Counted from the first letter of the stretch, positions 1 to 8,056 are shown. The stretch is DNA of 46,862 bases from UBA12079 sp964608745 (GCA_964608745.1 CAZSPC010000007.1:1-46862), one strand, 5' to 3'. Notes: generated by a model not told the origin, from the sequence alone. Program-made: numbers and translations.

Positions 1-231
1 TGTGGAAGTGATGGGAATCGAACGGAACTTTTGCGCCACTGGTCCGAGCAAAAGTCCGAGGCTTTGGAGGAGTTCTGCGAATATATCGTGAATACTTGGA
101 ACGATATGAGCAGAATGGAGGAAAAGGAATCCCACCATCTCCACTACTTCGCTTTCCGCTACGCTTCAAGCTTCGTAGCGCAAGCACAAAAAATCACTAT
201 TTTCAAACTAGTGGTTTTTTGTTTTGTTTGA
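1..231 (+). other. Open frame from the left edge with opposed tRNA-3'-end-like sequences
   Basis: A frame is open from base 1 to 231 but has no convincing start, and its translation (CGSDGNRTE near the left edge) is typical of frames read through tRNA-like DNA. On the minus strand, bases 3-20 read as a T-loop plus acceptor end (TTCGATTCCC, then ATCACTTCCAC). Bases 126-143 carry an inverted, 14/18 matching copy facing the other way. The T-stem 5' side does not pair, so no functional tRNA can be drawn. It could be a tRNA remnant, an integration scar or a structured RNA cut by the window edge. Confidence 0.3.
188..220 (+). terminator. Intrinsic terminator
   Basis: A stem of AAAAAATCACTA with TAGTGGTTTTTT, a 9-nt loop and a T-rich tail. 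It would stop anything read from the left edge and lies before the SD-led gene at 301. Confidence 0.6.
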
Positions 232-300
232 CATGAGACTGCCACAATGCTATTGTTTTACTAGAAAAAAGTATAGTTTAAATATAAAAAGGAGGAGAAA

Positions 301-537
301 GTGGAAAAAACATTGCAATTCCCTGCTGGGACAGGAGAAGATGTAGTTTTTGTCGATCTCACTTATTGGATAGACAAAAAATTAGTTGTTAAAATTGACA
401 TGCTGTGGGGTGATGTTAATCCTGATGAGATTCTTGATTTTTTGGTAATCGAAAATCAGATATCAAGCAAACATAATTTTGCCCTGCAAAACATAGAAGG
501 AACAGCGCAAGGCAAAACAACCTTAACATTTCATTAA
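301..537 (+). CDS. Small unknown protein, 78 aa
   Basis: I do not recognise this protein. It starts at GTG, chosen because a strong ribosome site (AAGGAGGAG) lies 5-6 nt upstream; there is no nearer ATG. The sequence has alternating hydrophobic and acidic residues, no signal peptide or membrane segment, and no obvious catalytic motif. It looks like a small soluble alpha/beta protein. It is followed after 11 nt by another SD-led gene at 549, so the two probably form an operon ending at the hairpin at 872. Genes with strong SD sites are a minority here and may be acquired. Confidence 0.65.
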   Translation: MEKTLQFPAGTGEDVVFVDLTYWIDKKLVVKIDMLWGDVNPDEILDFLVIENQISSKHNFALQNIEGTAQGKTTLTFH

Positions 538-548
538 AAAGGAATTCT

Positions 549-866
549 ATGTCAACACCAAAATGTGTTCAAATACCAGAGAAACTCAAATGTTTAACCA
601 GCAAAAGTGGTCGCTTTAAACACTCAATAAATGGAGGAAAGAAAACTCTCAATGGAACCTTTAAAATTTTACCCGATGGTAAAAAACTAATCGTTTCTTT
701 TGACAGGGATAAAAACCAACATATTAAGGAGAAGGAATTCCAAAACGCTTTGAACGATAAGCAGGGAATTCTTAAATCTGCCCGCAACGGAAACTCTGAA
801 GGATGGAGAAATGCCAAAACAGGAGGTTCTGTTCCTTCAATTAAAATAATAAGCTTCACTAGATAA
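549..866 (+). CDS. Small basic unknown protein, 105 aa
   Basis: This gene has an AAAAAGGAA ribosome site about 6 nt before its ATG and is the second gene of a probable operon with 301-537. The protein is Lys/Arg/Asn-rich. Its middle section carries a DRDKNQHI stretch, with an aspartate pattern loosely like a calcium-binding loop, but this is too weak to name. It has no signal peptide or transmembrane segment. An overlapping minus-strand frame of 96 aa has no ribosome site and is treated as a shadow. Confidence 0.65.
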   Translation: MSTPKCVQIPEKLKCLTSKSGRFKHSINGGKKTLNGTFKILPDGKKLIVSFDRDKNQHIKEKEFQNALNDKQGILKSARNGNSEGWRNAKTGGSVPSIKIISFTR

Positions 867-871
867 TGTTT

Positions 872-895
872 CCTACGAGATTTTTGTCTCGCAGG
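872..895 (+). terminator. Terminator after the 301-866 pair
   Basis: CCTaCGAGA pairs with TCTCGcAGG around a 6-nt loop, and ACTTTT follows. It sits 6 nt past the stop codon of the 105-aa gene. Confidence 0.5.
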
Positions 896-1597
896 ACTTT
901 TACTATTAAGCTAAGAAATGATTATATAGTTTCTATACTCGAGCTGAATAAAATAAGGGAATTAATATGGAAAACGCAGTCATTATAGGACTAACTGTAA
1001 ACCAAGAAGGTGGGAAAAGAGAATTTTATTAACGACGTAGAGCGAGAACAATAGAAAAACGTAACGTAGTGGAGTTTTTCTATTGTCGAGCTGAGGAGTT
1101 AATATAGGTAAATACCTCGATGCTTTGCATCGAGAAAGTACGAGCGAAGCGAGTTCCACAATACCCCGGAGCTCTACTCCGGGGATTCTTTATTATGGAT
1201 CATTAAGTTTCGACAAAGTATTATTTTTCTACAATCTCAACTTGATTATTCCAATCGCAGAACTTAGAGGAGATGAAACTAGTTTACCTGTCGAAGATAT
1301 TCGTTCTATATTTCAACCAAAAGTAACAAAAAACGAAAAAACAACAACTTAAAATAGATAACGAGATTTACTTTTTTTTGCTTAATCTTATCTTTCAATT
1401 TATTACAAAATTTTCTTTTCATCCAGACATAAGAGAATGCAACAAGACAAAATTATCTGGAATCGAAAAAGAAAACTCTCTATGTTCTATTGGAAAACCT
1501 TTAAAAATAATAGTGTTCAAACAACAAATTTATAGGTTTGCAATCAGAATATCATCTATACCAAAAACCTTACTGAACACAATAATTGCATAAAACA
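896..1597. other. Spacer with hairpins and no convincing gene
   Basis: A possible 21-aa frame (967-1032) has only a weak AAGGGA site. Clear hairpins lie at 1048-1086 (13-bp perfect arms, ACAATAGAAAAAC), 1116-1134 (8 bp, TTT loop) and 1164-1184 (CCCCGGAG arms followed by ATTCTTT, terminator-like). Frames at 1125-1352 and 1378-1593 lack usable starts and ribosome sites. Confidence 0.5.
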
Positions 1598-1631
1598 AAA
1601 GCTGTTACGATCTATTACCTGTAACAGCTTT
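1598..1631 (-). terminator. comEC terminator, possibly bidirectional
   Basis: AAAGCTGTTAC pairs with GTAACAGCTTT. On the minus strand it is followed by TTTTGTTTTA. The comEC stop codon lies at the base of the stem. Confidence 0.7.
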
Positions 1632-3111
1632 ATTTATTTTTATACCAAAACAACAAAATAAAATAAGTAAGGTAAACTAAGACCATAAGCCAAGCTGGAA
1701 AATGCGAAATATGAACAGAAGAAAAAGGTAAATTTGAAAATATTTCTACGATTTTTAACTCGTAATTAAGCAAAGCATAACTGATATATCCAAAAGGAAT
1801 CGCTAATGTGGTGCTAATCATACCAATTAAACCAGTTAAAAATCCCATTAGCATAGTAATTGGTACAAACACCAATACTAAAAGATTAACCGGAATAGCA
1901 ACCAGAGAAAAATCACCCATCATATACAAAAGAAGGGGTAAAACAAAAATTTGGGTGGAGATAACTGCTGTTATCGTTTCTCGAAAGTTAAATTTTTCTG
2001 TTACAAATTGAAAATATTTTTCTAATTTCGGTGAAAGTGTAATTAGACCTAAAGTCGCCATAAACGAAAGTTGAAAAGATGGGTCAAAAATAAGAATTGA
2101 TGGGTTGTGAAGTAACATTAAAAATCCAGCTACAAAAAGAATTCTAGTCATCTGACTAATTCGTCCTGTCGCTCTTGCAATCATAACCAATAAAGCCATA
2201 ATCGATGCTCGAACAATTGTCGCCGAAGCTCCAGTCATAATTGCAAAACCAATAATTCCCAGTCCACCTAAAACACTCGCCAACCCAACAGAAAATACTG
2301 AGAAAACTTTCATAATTGAATCAGCTACAATAGTTAAATTATATCCAGACAAAACAACAATATGAATAAGTCCTGTTTTTCGAAAATCTTCTTGTAGATC
2401 TTTACCCAAAGATTCTTTTGCTCCCACTACCAAACCTCCAAGCAAAGATGAATGTGGTTCTGGAATGACTTTTTTTACCTCTCTTAAAAAAGCTTTTTTA
2501 ATTGCAAAAAGTTTTTCTTTGACAATACTCCCATTACCAGCTGAAACAAATTCAATTCGGGGTTGGTACATCTGATAATGAATATTGTCTTTGGCTAAGT
2601 AGGAAATATAATCAAATTGTCTGTTTTCGTCAGTTGAAAAGTTTTCAGGTTTTTGTAAAATACCGGAGATTTTTATCTCATCTCCATACTCAAATTTTGG
2701 ATAATGCCCTGTTGTTACCAAAACTTTTGGTGGGGCACTTTTTTGGAACATAGGTTGGATTTTTAAGCGAGTATTGTTTTCTCTGACATCAGATTCATCA
2801 ACAATAATCGCTAAAAAAGAAGTTTTGTCACCAACCACATGATCCAACACCCCTTTTCCCGAATTGTTATCAAAAAAATCATATCGTAACATTCCTAATC
2901 CAAGAGATAACACAAAAATACCTAACACTAATACTTTAGAAAGTGAGGTACGAGATACACTATTTTTCGATTTTAGAAAATAAAAAAGTAACAATACTCC
3001 CGCTAAAAACAAAATCAAAAAGGAAAATGAATCACCTAAATCAAAAAACGAACGAAAGAAAACTCCGCTCGCAAAACCACCCAGAACAATATATAGAAAA
3101 TCAAAACTCAT
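1630..3111 (-). CDS. comEC: ComEC/Rec2 DNA-uptake channel, short form
   Basis: Inner-membrane channel that passes single-stranded DNA into the cytoplasm during natural transformation. The 493-aa protein has N-terminal membrane helices, a soluble OB-like DUF4131 section (roughly 90-210), then the polytopic Competence domain. The family hallmark GLVVGAKESL and LSGYNLTI occurs near residue 253. It ends right after the membrane domain, so the C-terminal metallo-beta-lactamase-like domain of full-length ComEC (about 750 aa) is missing. The start is supported by a TATAAT box 8 nt upstream and the absence of an SD. It fits with pilB at 10.7 kb in a pilus/uptake system. Confidence 0.9.
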   Translation of the reverse strand: MSFDFLYIVLGGFASGVFFRSFFDLGDSFSFLILFLAGVLLLFYFLKSKNSVSRTSLSKVLVLGIFVLSLGLGMLRYDFFDNNSGKGVLDHVVGDKTSFLAIIVDESDVRENNTRLKIQPMFQKSAPPKVLVTTGHYPKFEYGDEIKISGILQKPENFSTDENRQFDYISYLAKDNIHYQMYQPRIEFVSAGNGSIVKEKLFAIKKAFLREVKKVIPEPHSSLLGGLVVGAKESLGKDLQEDFRKTGLIHIVVLSGYNLTIVADSIMKVFSVFSVGLASVLGGLGIIGFAIMTGASATIVRASIMALLVMIARATGRISQMTRILFVAGFLMLLHNPSILIFDPSFQLSFMATLGLITLSPKLEKYFQFVTEKFNFRETITAVISTQIFVLPLLLYMMGDFSLVAIPVNLLVLVFVPITMLMGFLTGLIGMISTTLAIPFGYISYALLNYELKIVEIFSNLPFSSVHISHFPAWLMVLVYLTYFILLFWYKNK

Positions 3112-3119
3112 ATATAAAA

Positions 3120-3125
3120 ATTATA
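3120..3125 (-). promoter_or_regulatory. -10 box for leaderless comEC
   Basis: The minus strand reads TATAAT, then 8 nt, then ATG. No clear -35 was found. Confidence 0.45.
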
Positions 3126-3256
3126 TAATAAAAAACAGGAAAAGATCTTTGCCTTTTCCCGTCGTATGATACATACACATAGTATGTACAAAAAGAACTT
3201 ATTTTCTTAACCATCAAATCGGTCAGAACGATTTAATTTTATTGAATACAACAAAA

Positions 3257-3285
3257 AACGTCACAAGCATTGTACTCGTGACGTT
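3257..3285 (-). terminator. Terminator of the SPFH gene
   Basis: AACGTCAC pairs with GTGACGTT, with one mismatch further in; the minus strand continues TTTTTTGTTG. Another small hairpin (GGAAAAG/CTTTTCC) lies at 3138-3159. Confidence 0.75.
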
Positions 3286-3307
3286 ATAATTTAATCTACC
3301 TACTTAT

Positions 3308-4318
3308 TTACTTAGCAGGCGGTAAGGGCAACGCGGTGTTTGAGCCGGCCCCTGTTACCATAACCGTAAGGCTTCCTTTTTCTGCTGCTATTTCAACAGC
3401 TTCGGCCTTTTTGATTTCCGCTATGGCTAGAATGAATTGACTGATTTCTCCCAAGCTGGCATTATCCGGAATCTTAGCCCCAGGAGGTAAAGCTCCCTCA
3501 CTATCGGCCGAATAAAAAACTCGAAGAATGGTATCACGAATGGCAGTACCATCTTGACCCCTTTTTCTTGCATCCAAGGTAGCATTAAGGATCTCCGTAA
3601 CTTTACGCTTACCTTTTTGAACAGCCTCTTTCGTCAACGAAATTTCACGGGTCAAACCCTCATCAACCGGAAGGACTTTCCGTAAATCAACATCGGGAAA
3701 ACTGAAGGCTGATTCAATCACATCTTCAGGAATTCCCTTGACTTTCATCTTTGCCCTTACAGTAGTTTGAAATTCTGAGGTAATTTTCTGCCGAAAAGAT
3801 TCTCGCTGCTCCATGAGCTGATTCCAATCTTCAAATTTCGTCCCAGCAGTTCGTACCGCCGAAGTAGCTGATGGAATAATTAATGTATTCCAATAATCTT
3901 GTCCATATTGCTGGCGAATCCAACCCATGGCACTGTAATTGAGTACCCAGTGAAAACTAACATCAGCATTCATGGGAATATTGTCCTTTGCCTGTACGAC
4001 AATTGCGTTACCCTTGCTTGCATTTCGATGAAATGTCATCTGTTGGTGAGATAACTCATAGACAGTCTCCCAAGGTTTTTTCCAATTCAATCCTTCAGAA
4101 AAAATCACGCCCTTTACATCAATTTTACCAAACGCAGCGGGCACACCACCATGTCCGGTAGCAACTTGATAATACGAAAGAGCAAACCATGTAATGACAG
4201 TCACAACACTGAATCCGGCCCCCCAAAGAGCCCAGAATTTATCACGTACAAAAATCGCAACAATAAATAGTCCCAAAGCAATAAGTGCAAGAATAACAAG
4301 AGTCAAAATGGCTCCCAT
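3308..4318 (-). CDS. SPFH/band 7 (prohibitin-like) membrane protein
   Basis: This 336-aa protein has two N-terminal membrane helices (about 1-25 and 30-52). An SPFH domain follows, starting around GHGGVPAAFGKI, with the usual pattern of a conserved FSEGLNWKKPWE loop and beta strands (MNADVSFHWVLN). The C-terminal part is helical and Ala/Lys/Glu-rich, ending in a PPAK tail. SPFH proteins scaffold membrane microdomains or regulate proteases; which role applies here is unknown. A strong AAAGGAGGA site and a consensus promoter precede it. Its GC is visibly higher than its neighbours', suggesting recent acquisition. It appears to be a single-gene unit. Confidence 0.75.
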   Translation of the reverse strand: MGAILTLVILALIALGLFIVAIFVRDKFWALWGAGFSVVTVITWFALSYYQVATGHGGVPAAFGKIDVKGVIFSEGLNWKKPWETVYELSHQQMTFHRNASKGNAIVVQAKDNIPMNADVSFHWVLNYSAMGWIRQQYGQDYWNTLIIPSATSAVRTAGTKFEDWNQLMEQRESFRQKITSEFQTTVRAKMKVKGIPEDVIESAFSFPDVDLRKVLPVDEGLTREISLTKEAVQKGKRKVTEILNATLDARKRGQDGTAIRDTILRVFYSADSEGALPPGAKIPDNASLGEISQFILAIAEIKKAEAVEIAAEKGSLTVMVTGAGSNTALPLPPAK

Positions 4319-4387
4319 ACAATCCTCCTTTAGATTTTGGTTATTCAGATTTAAAAATAATTCGCACCATGCGAATCTCTGCCCAGA

Positions 4388-4416
4388 ATACTAACATTAT
4401 AAATTTATTATGTCAA
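4388..4416 (-). promoter_or_regulatory. Sigma-70-type promoter of the SPFH gene
   Basis: TTGACA (4411-4416) and TAGTAT (4388-4393) are separated by exactly 17 bp on the minus strand. This gives a leader of about 60 nt with a strong SD. Confidence 0.65.
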
Positions 4417-4419
4417 GCT

Positions 4420-4609
4420 TTCGACCATAATATTTTTTATTTAATAGGGTTTTTGTTTACACGTTTTAAAATTTTGTCTTGCTGTTTTGAAATTATTTTT
4501 TTGGATTATTTCAAAACTAGATGAGATTCGTTAATTTTTTTGAAAAATTTTCGTGAAGCATATTACAATTACGGTGAATGGAAATTTGAGAAAAAAGAAA
4601 CGAATATCG
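4420..4609. other. AT-rich spacer
   Basis: The only feature is an inverted repeat GTTTTGAAAT (4484-4493) / ATTTCAAAAC (4508-4517). No open frame or promoter is convincing. Confidence 0.4.
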
Positions 4610-5041
4610 CTAGTTTTGGGATAATCCATCATCCATAGCTTGGTTAGCAAGAGCATCCGCTTCACCATTTTCTCGGCGAGGAATATGAGTAAATTTTATA
4701 TTAGGAAAATGAGTTTTTAGATTTGTTACTTTAACAAATTGTTCAGCTAGTTCTGGGTTTTTAACTTTGTATTCTCCGTTTATTTGTTTAACAATTAATT
4801 CACTATCCATCTTTACTTCAATTTCTATTTCTTTAGAATCTTGATTCTCTAACAATTTTTTGGCATTTTCCAATCCTAAAATAAGGGCTTCGTATTCAGC
4901 CCAATTGTTTGTTTGAATCCCTAGATATTTTTTTACTTTCAATAACTCATTCCCTTCTCCATCGGTAATATAAACCCCTGCCCCAGCAATCCCAGGATTA
5001 TTTCTAGATCCTCCGTCTGTGTAAATAATAATTTTTTTCAC
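4610..5041 (-). CDS. rnhA: Ribonuclease HI
   Basis: RNase HI cleaves the RNA strand of RNA:DNA hybrids. The 143-aa protein has the complete family pattern: TDGGSRNNPG at about residue 8, TNNWAEYEAL with the catalytic Glu, MDSEL with the second Asp, and ENGEADALAN with the last Asp. Its start is GTG, inside the sequence GGGGTGAAA, overlapping the TGA of the upstream GIY-YIG gene by 4 nt. That GTG belongs to the terminal repeat of the GIY-YIG unit, so the present start codon may have been supplied by that unit. The two genes must be co-transcribed. Confidence 0.92.
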   Translation of the reverse strand: MKKIIIYTDGGSRNNPGIAGAGVYITDGEGNELLKVKKYLGIQTNNWAEYEALILGLENAKKLLENQDSKEIEIEVKMDSELIVKQINGEYKVKNPELAEQFVKVTNLKTHFPNIKFTHIPRRENGEADALANQAMDDGLSQN

Positions 5042-5298
5042 CCCGTTAGAGACAGGAATCGTTTTAAGCGATTTCTAATATAGCACTTCCCCGTTCCTGT
5101 TTTTAAATACTTTTCTCTTGCAAAAGCATCACCTCGACTAAGGCATGCTTCATAATATATTAACACAAAAGAACCTTTATTCTTTGTAGCAGATATCTTA
5201 TTTTCATTATGTAGCTTAAAACGTTTACGTAGGTCACTCGTAGCTCCTGTGTAAAACTTACCATCTCTATTACTTTTTATTATATAAGTATAGAACAT
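5038..5298 (-). CDS. Single-domain GIY-YIG endonuclease-like protein (copy 1)
   Basis: An 86-aa protein of the YhbQ/UvrC-N type. YTYII and FYTGATSDLRKRF are the two halves of the GIY-YIG core with the catalytic Arg, and FAREKYLKTG carries the metal-binding Glu. It ends in LTG and then the stop. The gene is bracketed by a perfect 14-bp inverted repeat, and its last codons and stop are part of the right repeat. A second, diverged copy at 18824 has the same arrangement. Promoter: extended -10 (TGcTATACT) upstream of the repeat on the minus strand. It may be a small mobile element rather than a repair gene. Confidence 0.85.
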   Translation of the reverse strand: MFYTYIIKSNRDGKFYTGATSDLRKRFKLHNENKISATKNKGSFVLIYYEACLSRGDAFAREKYLKTGTGKCYIRNRLKRFLSLTG

Positions 5299-5315
5299 AA
5301 AGTCTCTAACGGGGT
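5040..5315. mobile_element. GIY-YIG unit bounded by 14-bp inverted repeats (copy 1)
   Basis: ACCCCGTTAGAGAC at 5040-5053 is exactly complementary to GTCTCTAACGGGGT at 5302-5315. The repeats enclose only the GIY-YIG gene and lie directly on its codons at the 3' end. No flanking target duplication is evident. Confidence 0.5.
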
Positions 5316-5340
5316 AAATAAGAAAAAGTATAGCATAAAA

Positions 5341-5375
5341 AATACACCAAAAAGATAAGATCTTTTTGGTGTATT
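5341..5375 (-). terminator. Terminator of the 5379-6068 operon
   Basis: A perfect 16-bp stem (AATACACCAAAAAGAT) with a 3-nt loop, starting just past the stop at 5379. It also separates this operon from the GIY-YIG/rnhA unit. Confidence 0.8.
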
Positions 5376-5378
5376 AAA

Positions 5379-5693
5379 TTAGAAATGAATCTTACCACCA
5401 ATATAATCCGCGAGATATTTATCACTATAATGATTTAATTTCCCCAAACTATCAGGAAAACAATATATCTCAGATGGTACCTCAACATTTAAATGTTTAT
5501 TAAGGTCAGATGTTTCAACAGAATCTAGAATGATTACAAAACCATCCCTACCTTTCTTTTCAAAAAAAATTTTTTCAACGGCCTTTACTTTTAACCATTT
5601 TATTATCTCTCCACAATCAATCCGGATAACAGTTCCTGGCAAAGGCACTTTTTTTGGTAAACCTAACCTTCTTTTAAAGATCTTACCAAACAT
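5379..5693 (-). CDS. Small unknown protein, 104 aa
   Basis: Not recognised. The N-terminus is basic (MFGKIFKRRLGLPKK); a compact beta-rich body follows, with an FVIILDSVETSD stretch. There is no signal peptide or membrane helix. The start is set by GGGAGGA 7-8 nt upstream. It is 18 nt downstream of the DUF1653 gene on the same strand and shares its terminator, so it is the second gene of a two-gene operon. Its role is unknown. Confidence 0.65.
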   Translation of the reverse strand: MFGKIFKRRLGLPKKVPLPGTVIRIDCGEIIKWLKVKAVEKIFFEKKGRDGFVIILDSVETSDLNKHLNVEVPSEIYCFPDSLGKLNHYSDKYLADYIGGKIHF

Positions 5694-5711
5694 CTTATTT
5701 CCTCCCTAAAA

Positions 5712-6068
5712 TTACTCTCCAATATATTCAAATCGAGGAACTTCTTTTCCGTCAATTTCTTTTTTACCGAAGAAATCGTTTATTGGTCTAGCCCACAATG
5801 TACCCTTAGGATATGTCTCTGAATCATAAAGTTGTTCGTAAACAATCAACATTTCAGAAGTTTTCTTACGAAAAGTCACTCCAACGGTTTTGTATTTTCC
5901 TCCTTTGAAATGTCTGTAAAGACCACTTGGAATATCAAGTTCTGTATCAGACAAATAAGTAAAACCAAAAACATCATTTGGATCTTCTGAATGACGTATA
6001 CGAAGACAAAGTCCATAATTATCAGAATGATCGAAGACTATTTTCTCAGCTATTGTTAATACCTTCAT
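5712..6068 (-). CDS. DUF1653 domain protein
   Basis: The C-terminal two thirds match DUF1653: LYRHFKGGKYKTVGV, VYEQLYD, TLWARPINDFF and the closing GKEVPRFEYI. This small beta-barrel family has no established function; in other bacteria it is sometimes fused to enzymes. Here there is an extra N-terminal section of about 45 aa. An AAGGAGAGG site sets the start. It leads an operon with the unknown gene at 5379. Confidence 0.75.
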   Translation of the reverse strand: MKVLTIAEKIVFDHSDNYGLCLRIRHSEDPNDVFGFTYLSDTELDIPSGLYRHFKGGKYKTVGVTFRKKTSEMLIVYEQLYDSETYPKGTLWARPINDFFGKKEIDGKEVPRFEYIGE

Positions 6069-6129
6069 AACCTCTCCTTTTTATTTTATTTAGAGTTTTA
6101 CTAAATCCAATCTCAGACTAATACAATCA

Positions 6130-7905
6130 TTAAATAAAGTCAATGATTCTAAGTCTTAATTCATTTACATTTCTAAAAGTTGATTTTTCGATATTGGCAA
6201 TAACAGAGATTTTATCACCCCTTTTAAATTTTACTTCGCCGTTTTCTATTTCATCTGCAAAGAATTTTATTGCTGGAATTTTTTGTCCTTTTTTATTTTG
6301 AAAATCTAAACCTAAGTGATTATTTTGTTTTCCAAATATTCGCACATCAAAAATTTCAATATCTTCTATTAGAAAAGTTGGTTTTTCATTACCCACACCA
6401 AAAGGCGCGAGTTTATCAATCAAATTAAAATTCTCCCAATTTACATCATCCAAACTAATCTTCTTATCCACCACCCTTTCAAGAGGTTGGGGTCCAGATC
6501 TTTTTGTTTTTTTGTAGGATTGAAGAAGTTTTTCTTCAAGAAAATGTATTTTATCAGCGGAAACAGAAAAACCACCTGCTTGTTTATGCCCTCCGATATT
6601 TGTGAAAACATTACCTCCTACCCCCTCCATCAAATCAACCACATCAATTAAACCACAAGATCGACAGGAACCTTTTATTTCTCCTTTCCCATCTTTACCC
6701 CAAACAAAACAAGTCTTATTATGTTTATCCACCAAGGAGCTCGCCACCAAACCAACCACTCCCGGATTCCAATTAGAATTTCCAACAACAATAACATCAC
6801 TCACTCCTCTTTCATTCAACTGTTTGTTAGCTTTTCTAACCATTGTCGTTACAAGAGTTTTTCTTTTTGTATTTATTTTATCCAAATAACAAGCAAGCTC
6901 ACCAGCGATTACCTCGTCATCAGCAGAAAGCAACTCAAAAGCTTTCATTGGATTATCAATTCGAGAAGCAACATTTATCCGAGGGGTAACCATAAAAGCC
7001 AAATCATCTTCATTCATTGTGTTCTTTTGAATTTTTACTTTTCGTAATAAATGATTAAGTCCGTGGCGTGGGGACTTTCTCAAAACTTTCATTCCAAAGT
7101 ATGAGAAGACTCTGTTCTCGTTCTTGAGGGGAACCATATCAGAAACTGTTGCTAATCCCACCATATCAAGAAGCCATTTTTCCCAACCTTTTTTGATTTC
7201 TGGAATTGCTCTCAGGGTGTCCGACACACCACTCCGTTGTGCTCCGCGGGGTGTCGAACACCCGTTCGCAATTCTAGAAATCAAAGCTTGCACAAGTTTA
7301 AAAACTACCCCAGCCCCTGCAATTTCTGTATCAGGATAATCACAATCATCTCTTTTTGGATTTAACGTAGCAAATGCCTTGGGATATTTTTTACCCACTA
7401 AATGATGGTCAGTAATAATCACGTCGATCCCCGCTTTTTGTGCTTCAGTTATTTCATCAATATCCTTAATCCCACAATCAATAGTAATAATAAGACCAAC
7501 ACCATCTTGTTTAAATTTTTCAATCGCTTTTATATTTAAACCATAACCTTCATTTTGTCTGTGTGGAATATAGTTTTCAAAATTTTTATAGTCAATTTTT
7601 TTGAAAAAATCTCTTAAAACAACCGCCCCCGGAATACCATCTGCATCATAGTCAGAATAAATCACAATTTTTTCATTATTTTCAATCGCTTTTAAAATCC
7701 GGTCAACCGCTCGGTTCATATTTTTCATTTCAAATGGGTCGTGTAAATCACGATAATAATCCGGATTTAAAAATTTTTCTGCCTCTTCCCTAGTTTCAAT
7801 TCCACGCGTAAAAAGAAGTTGCCCTAACAACTCCGGATAGATTTCAAATTCTTTTTTAACTTTCTCGGGCAATTCTAAATTTCTTAGATTATATTTTTTA
7901 GACAT
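6130..7905 (-). CDS. recJ: Single-stranded-DNA exonuclease RecJ
   Basis: A 5'-3' ssDNA exonuclease of the DHH superfamily, acting in recombination and repair. The 591-aa protein has the DHH core (YSDYDADGIPGAVVL, TIDCGI, TDHHLVG), the DHHA1 motif IGGHKQAGGFSV and the C-terminal OB domain. An extra segment of about 17-21 residues between GAGVVFKLVQALISRI and IPEIKKGWEKWLLD is encoded by a palindrome and has no counterpart in RecJ proteins I know. The start is supported by an extended -10 6 nt upstream and the lack of an SD. The 6069-6129 spacer holds no gene. Confidence 0.92.
   Translation of the reverse strand: MSKKYNLRNLELPEKVKKEFEIYPELLGQLLFTRGIETREEAEKFLNPDYYRDLHDPFEMKNMNRAVDRILKAIENNEKIVIYSDYDADGIPGAVVLRDFFKKIDYKNFENYIPHRQNEGYGLNIKAIEKFKQDGVGLIITIDCGIKDIDEITEAQKAGIDVIITDHHLVGKKYPKAFATLNPKRDDCDYPDTEIAGAGVVFKLVQALISRIANGCSTPRGAQRSGVSDTLRAIPEIKKGWEKWLLDMVGLATVSDMVPLKNENRVFSYFGMKVLRKSPRHGLNHLLRKVKIQKNTMNEDDLAFMVTPRINVASRIDNPMKAFELLSADDEVIAGELACYLDKINTKRKTLVTTMVRKANKQLNERGVSDVIVVGNSNWNPGVVGLVASSLVDKHNKTCFVWGKDGKGEIKGSCRSCGLIDVVDLMEGVGGNVFTNIGGHKQAGGFSVSADKIHFLEEKLLQSYKKTKRSGPQPLERVVDKKISLDDVNWENFNLIDKLAPFGVGNEKPTFLIEDIEIFDVRIFGKQNNHLGLDFQNKKGQKIPAIKFFADEIENGEVKFKRGDKISVIANIEKSTFRNVNELRLRIIDFI
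7215..7263. repeat. Palindromic element inserted in frame in recJ
   Basis: GGGTGTCCGACACACC (7215-7230) matches the complement of 7248-7263 at 14 of 16 positions, around a GC-rich centre. It is much GC-richer than the gene around it and encodes CSTPRGAQRSGVSDT within RecJ. It resembles the Rickettsia palindromic elements found inside genes in its mode of insertion, not in sequence. Confidence 0.65.
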
Positions 7906-7911
7906 TTGAGT

Positions 7912-7920
7912 ATTTTAACA
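7912..7920 (-). promoter_or_regulatory. Extended -10 of leaderless recJ
   Basis: The minus strand reads TGTTAAAAT, 6 nt, ATG. The pattern is repeated upstream of several lead genes in the window. Confidence 0.5.
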
Positions 7921-7977
7921 CAATATGACACAAATCTACGAATATATACGAATACCACAAATCAACTTTATCCAAAT

Positions 7978-8006
7978 AATAAATTTTTGCTCTGCAAAAA
8001 TTTATT
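7978..8006. repeat. Perfect 13-bp hairpin between divergent recJ and HIT genes
   Basis: AATAAATTTTTGC, a 3-nt loop, then its exact complement. Lying between two divergent promoters, it cannot be terminating either gene. Confidence 0.6.
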
Positions 8007-8019
8007 CGTCAAAGGTCAA

Positions 8020-8049
8020 TTGTCAAATGTTATTTAATTCTGCTAGAAT
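8020..8049 (+). promoter_or_regulatory. Promoter of leaderless HIT gene
   Basis: TTGTCA (8020-8025), 18 bp, then TAGAAT (8044-8049) preceded by TGc. The ATG at 8057 starts 7 nt after the -10. Confidence 0.6.
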
Positions 8050-8056
8050 TAAATAC

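Noticed and set aside
1125..1593. Frames of 75 and 71 aa between the small operon and comEC
   Set aside because: No start with a ribosome site or leaderless promoter, and low-complexity translation over hairpins.
7925..8056. N-terminal extension of the HIT protein from an upstream ATG
   Set aside because: It would lie upstream of a clear promoter, contains the 7978-8006 hairpin and has no similarity to HIT proteins.
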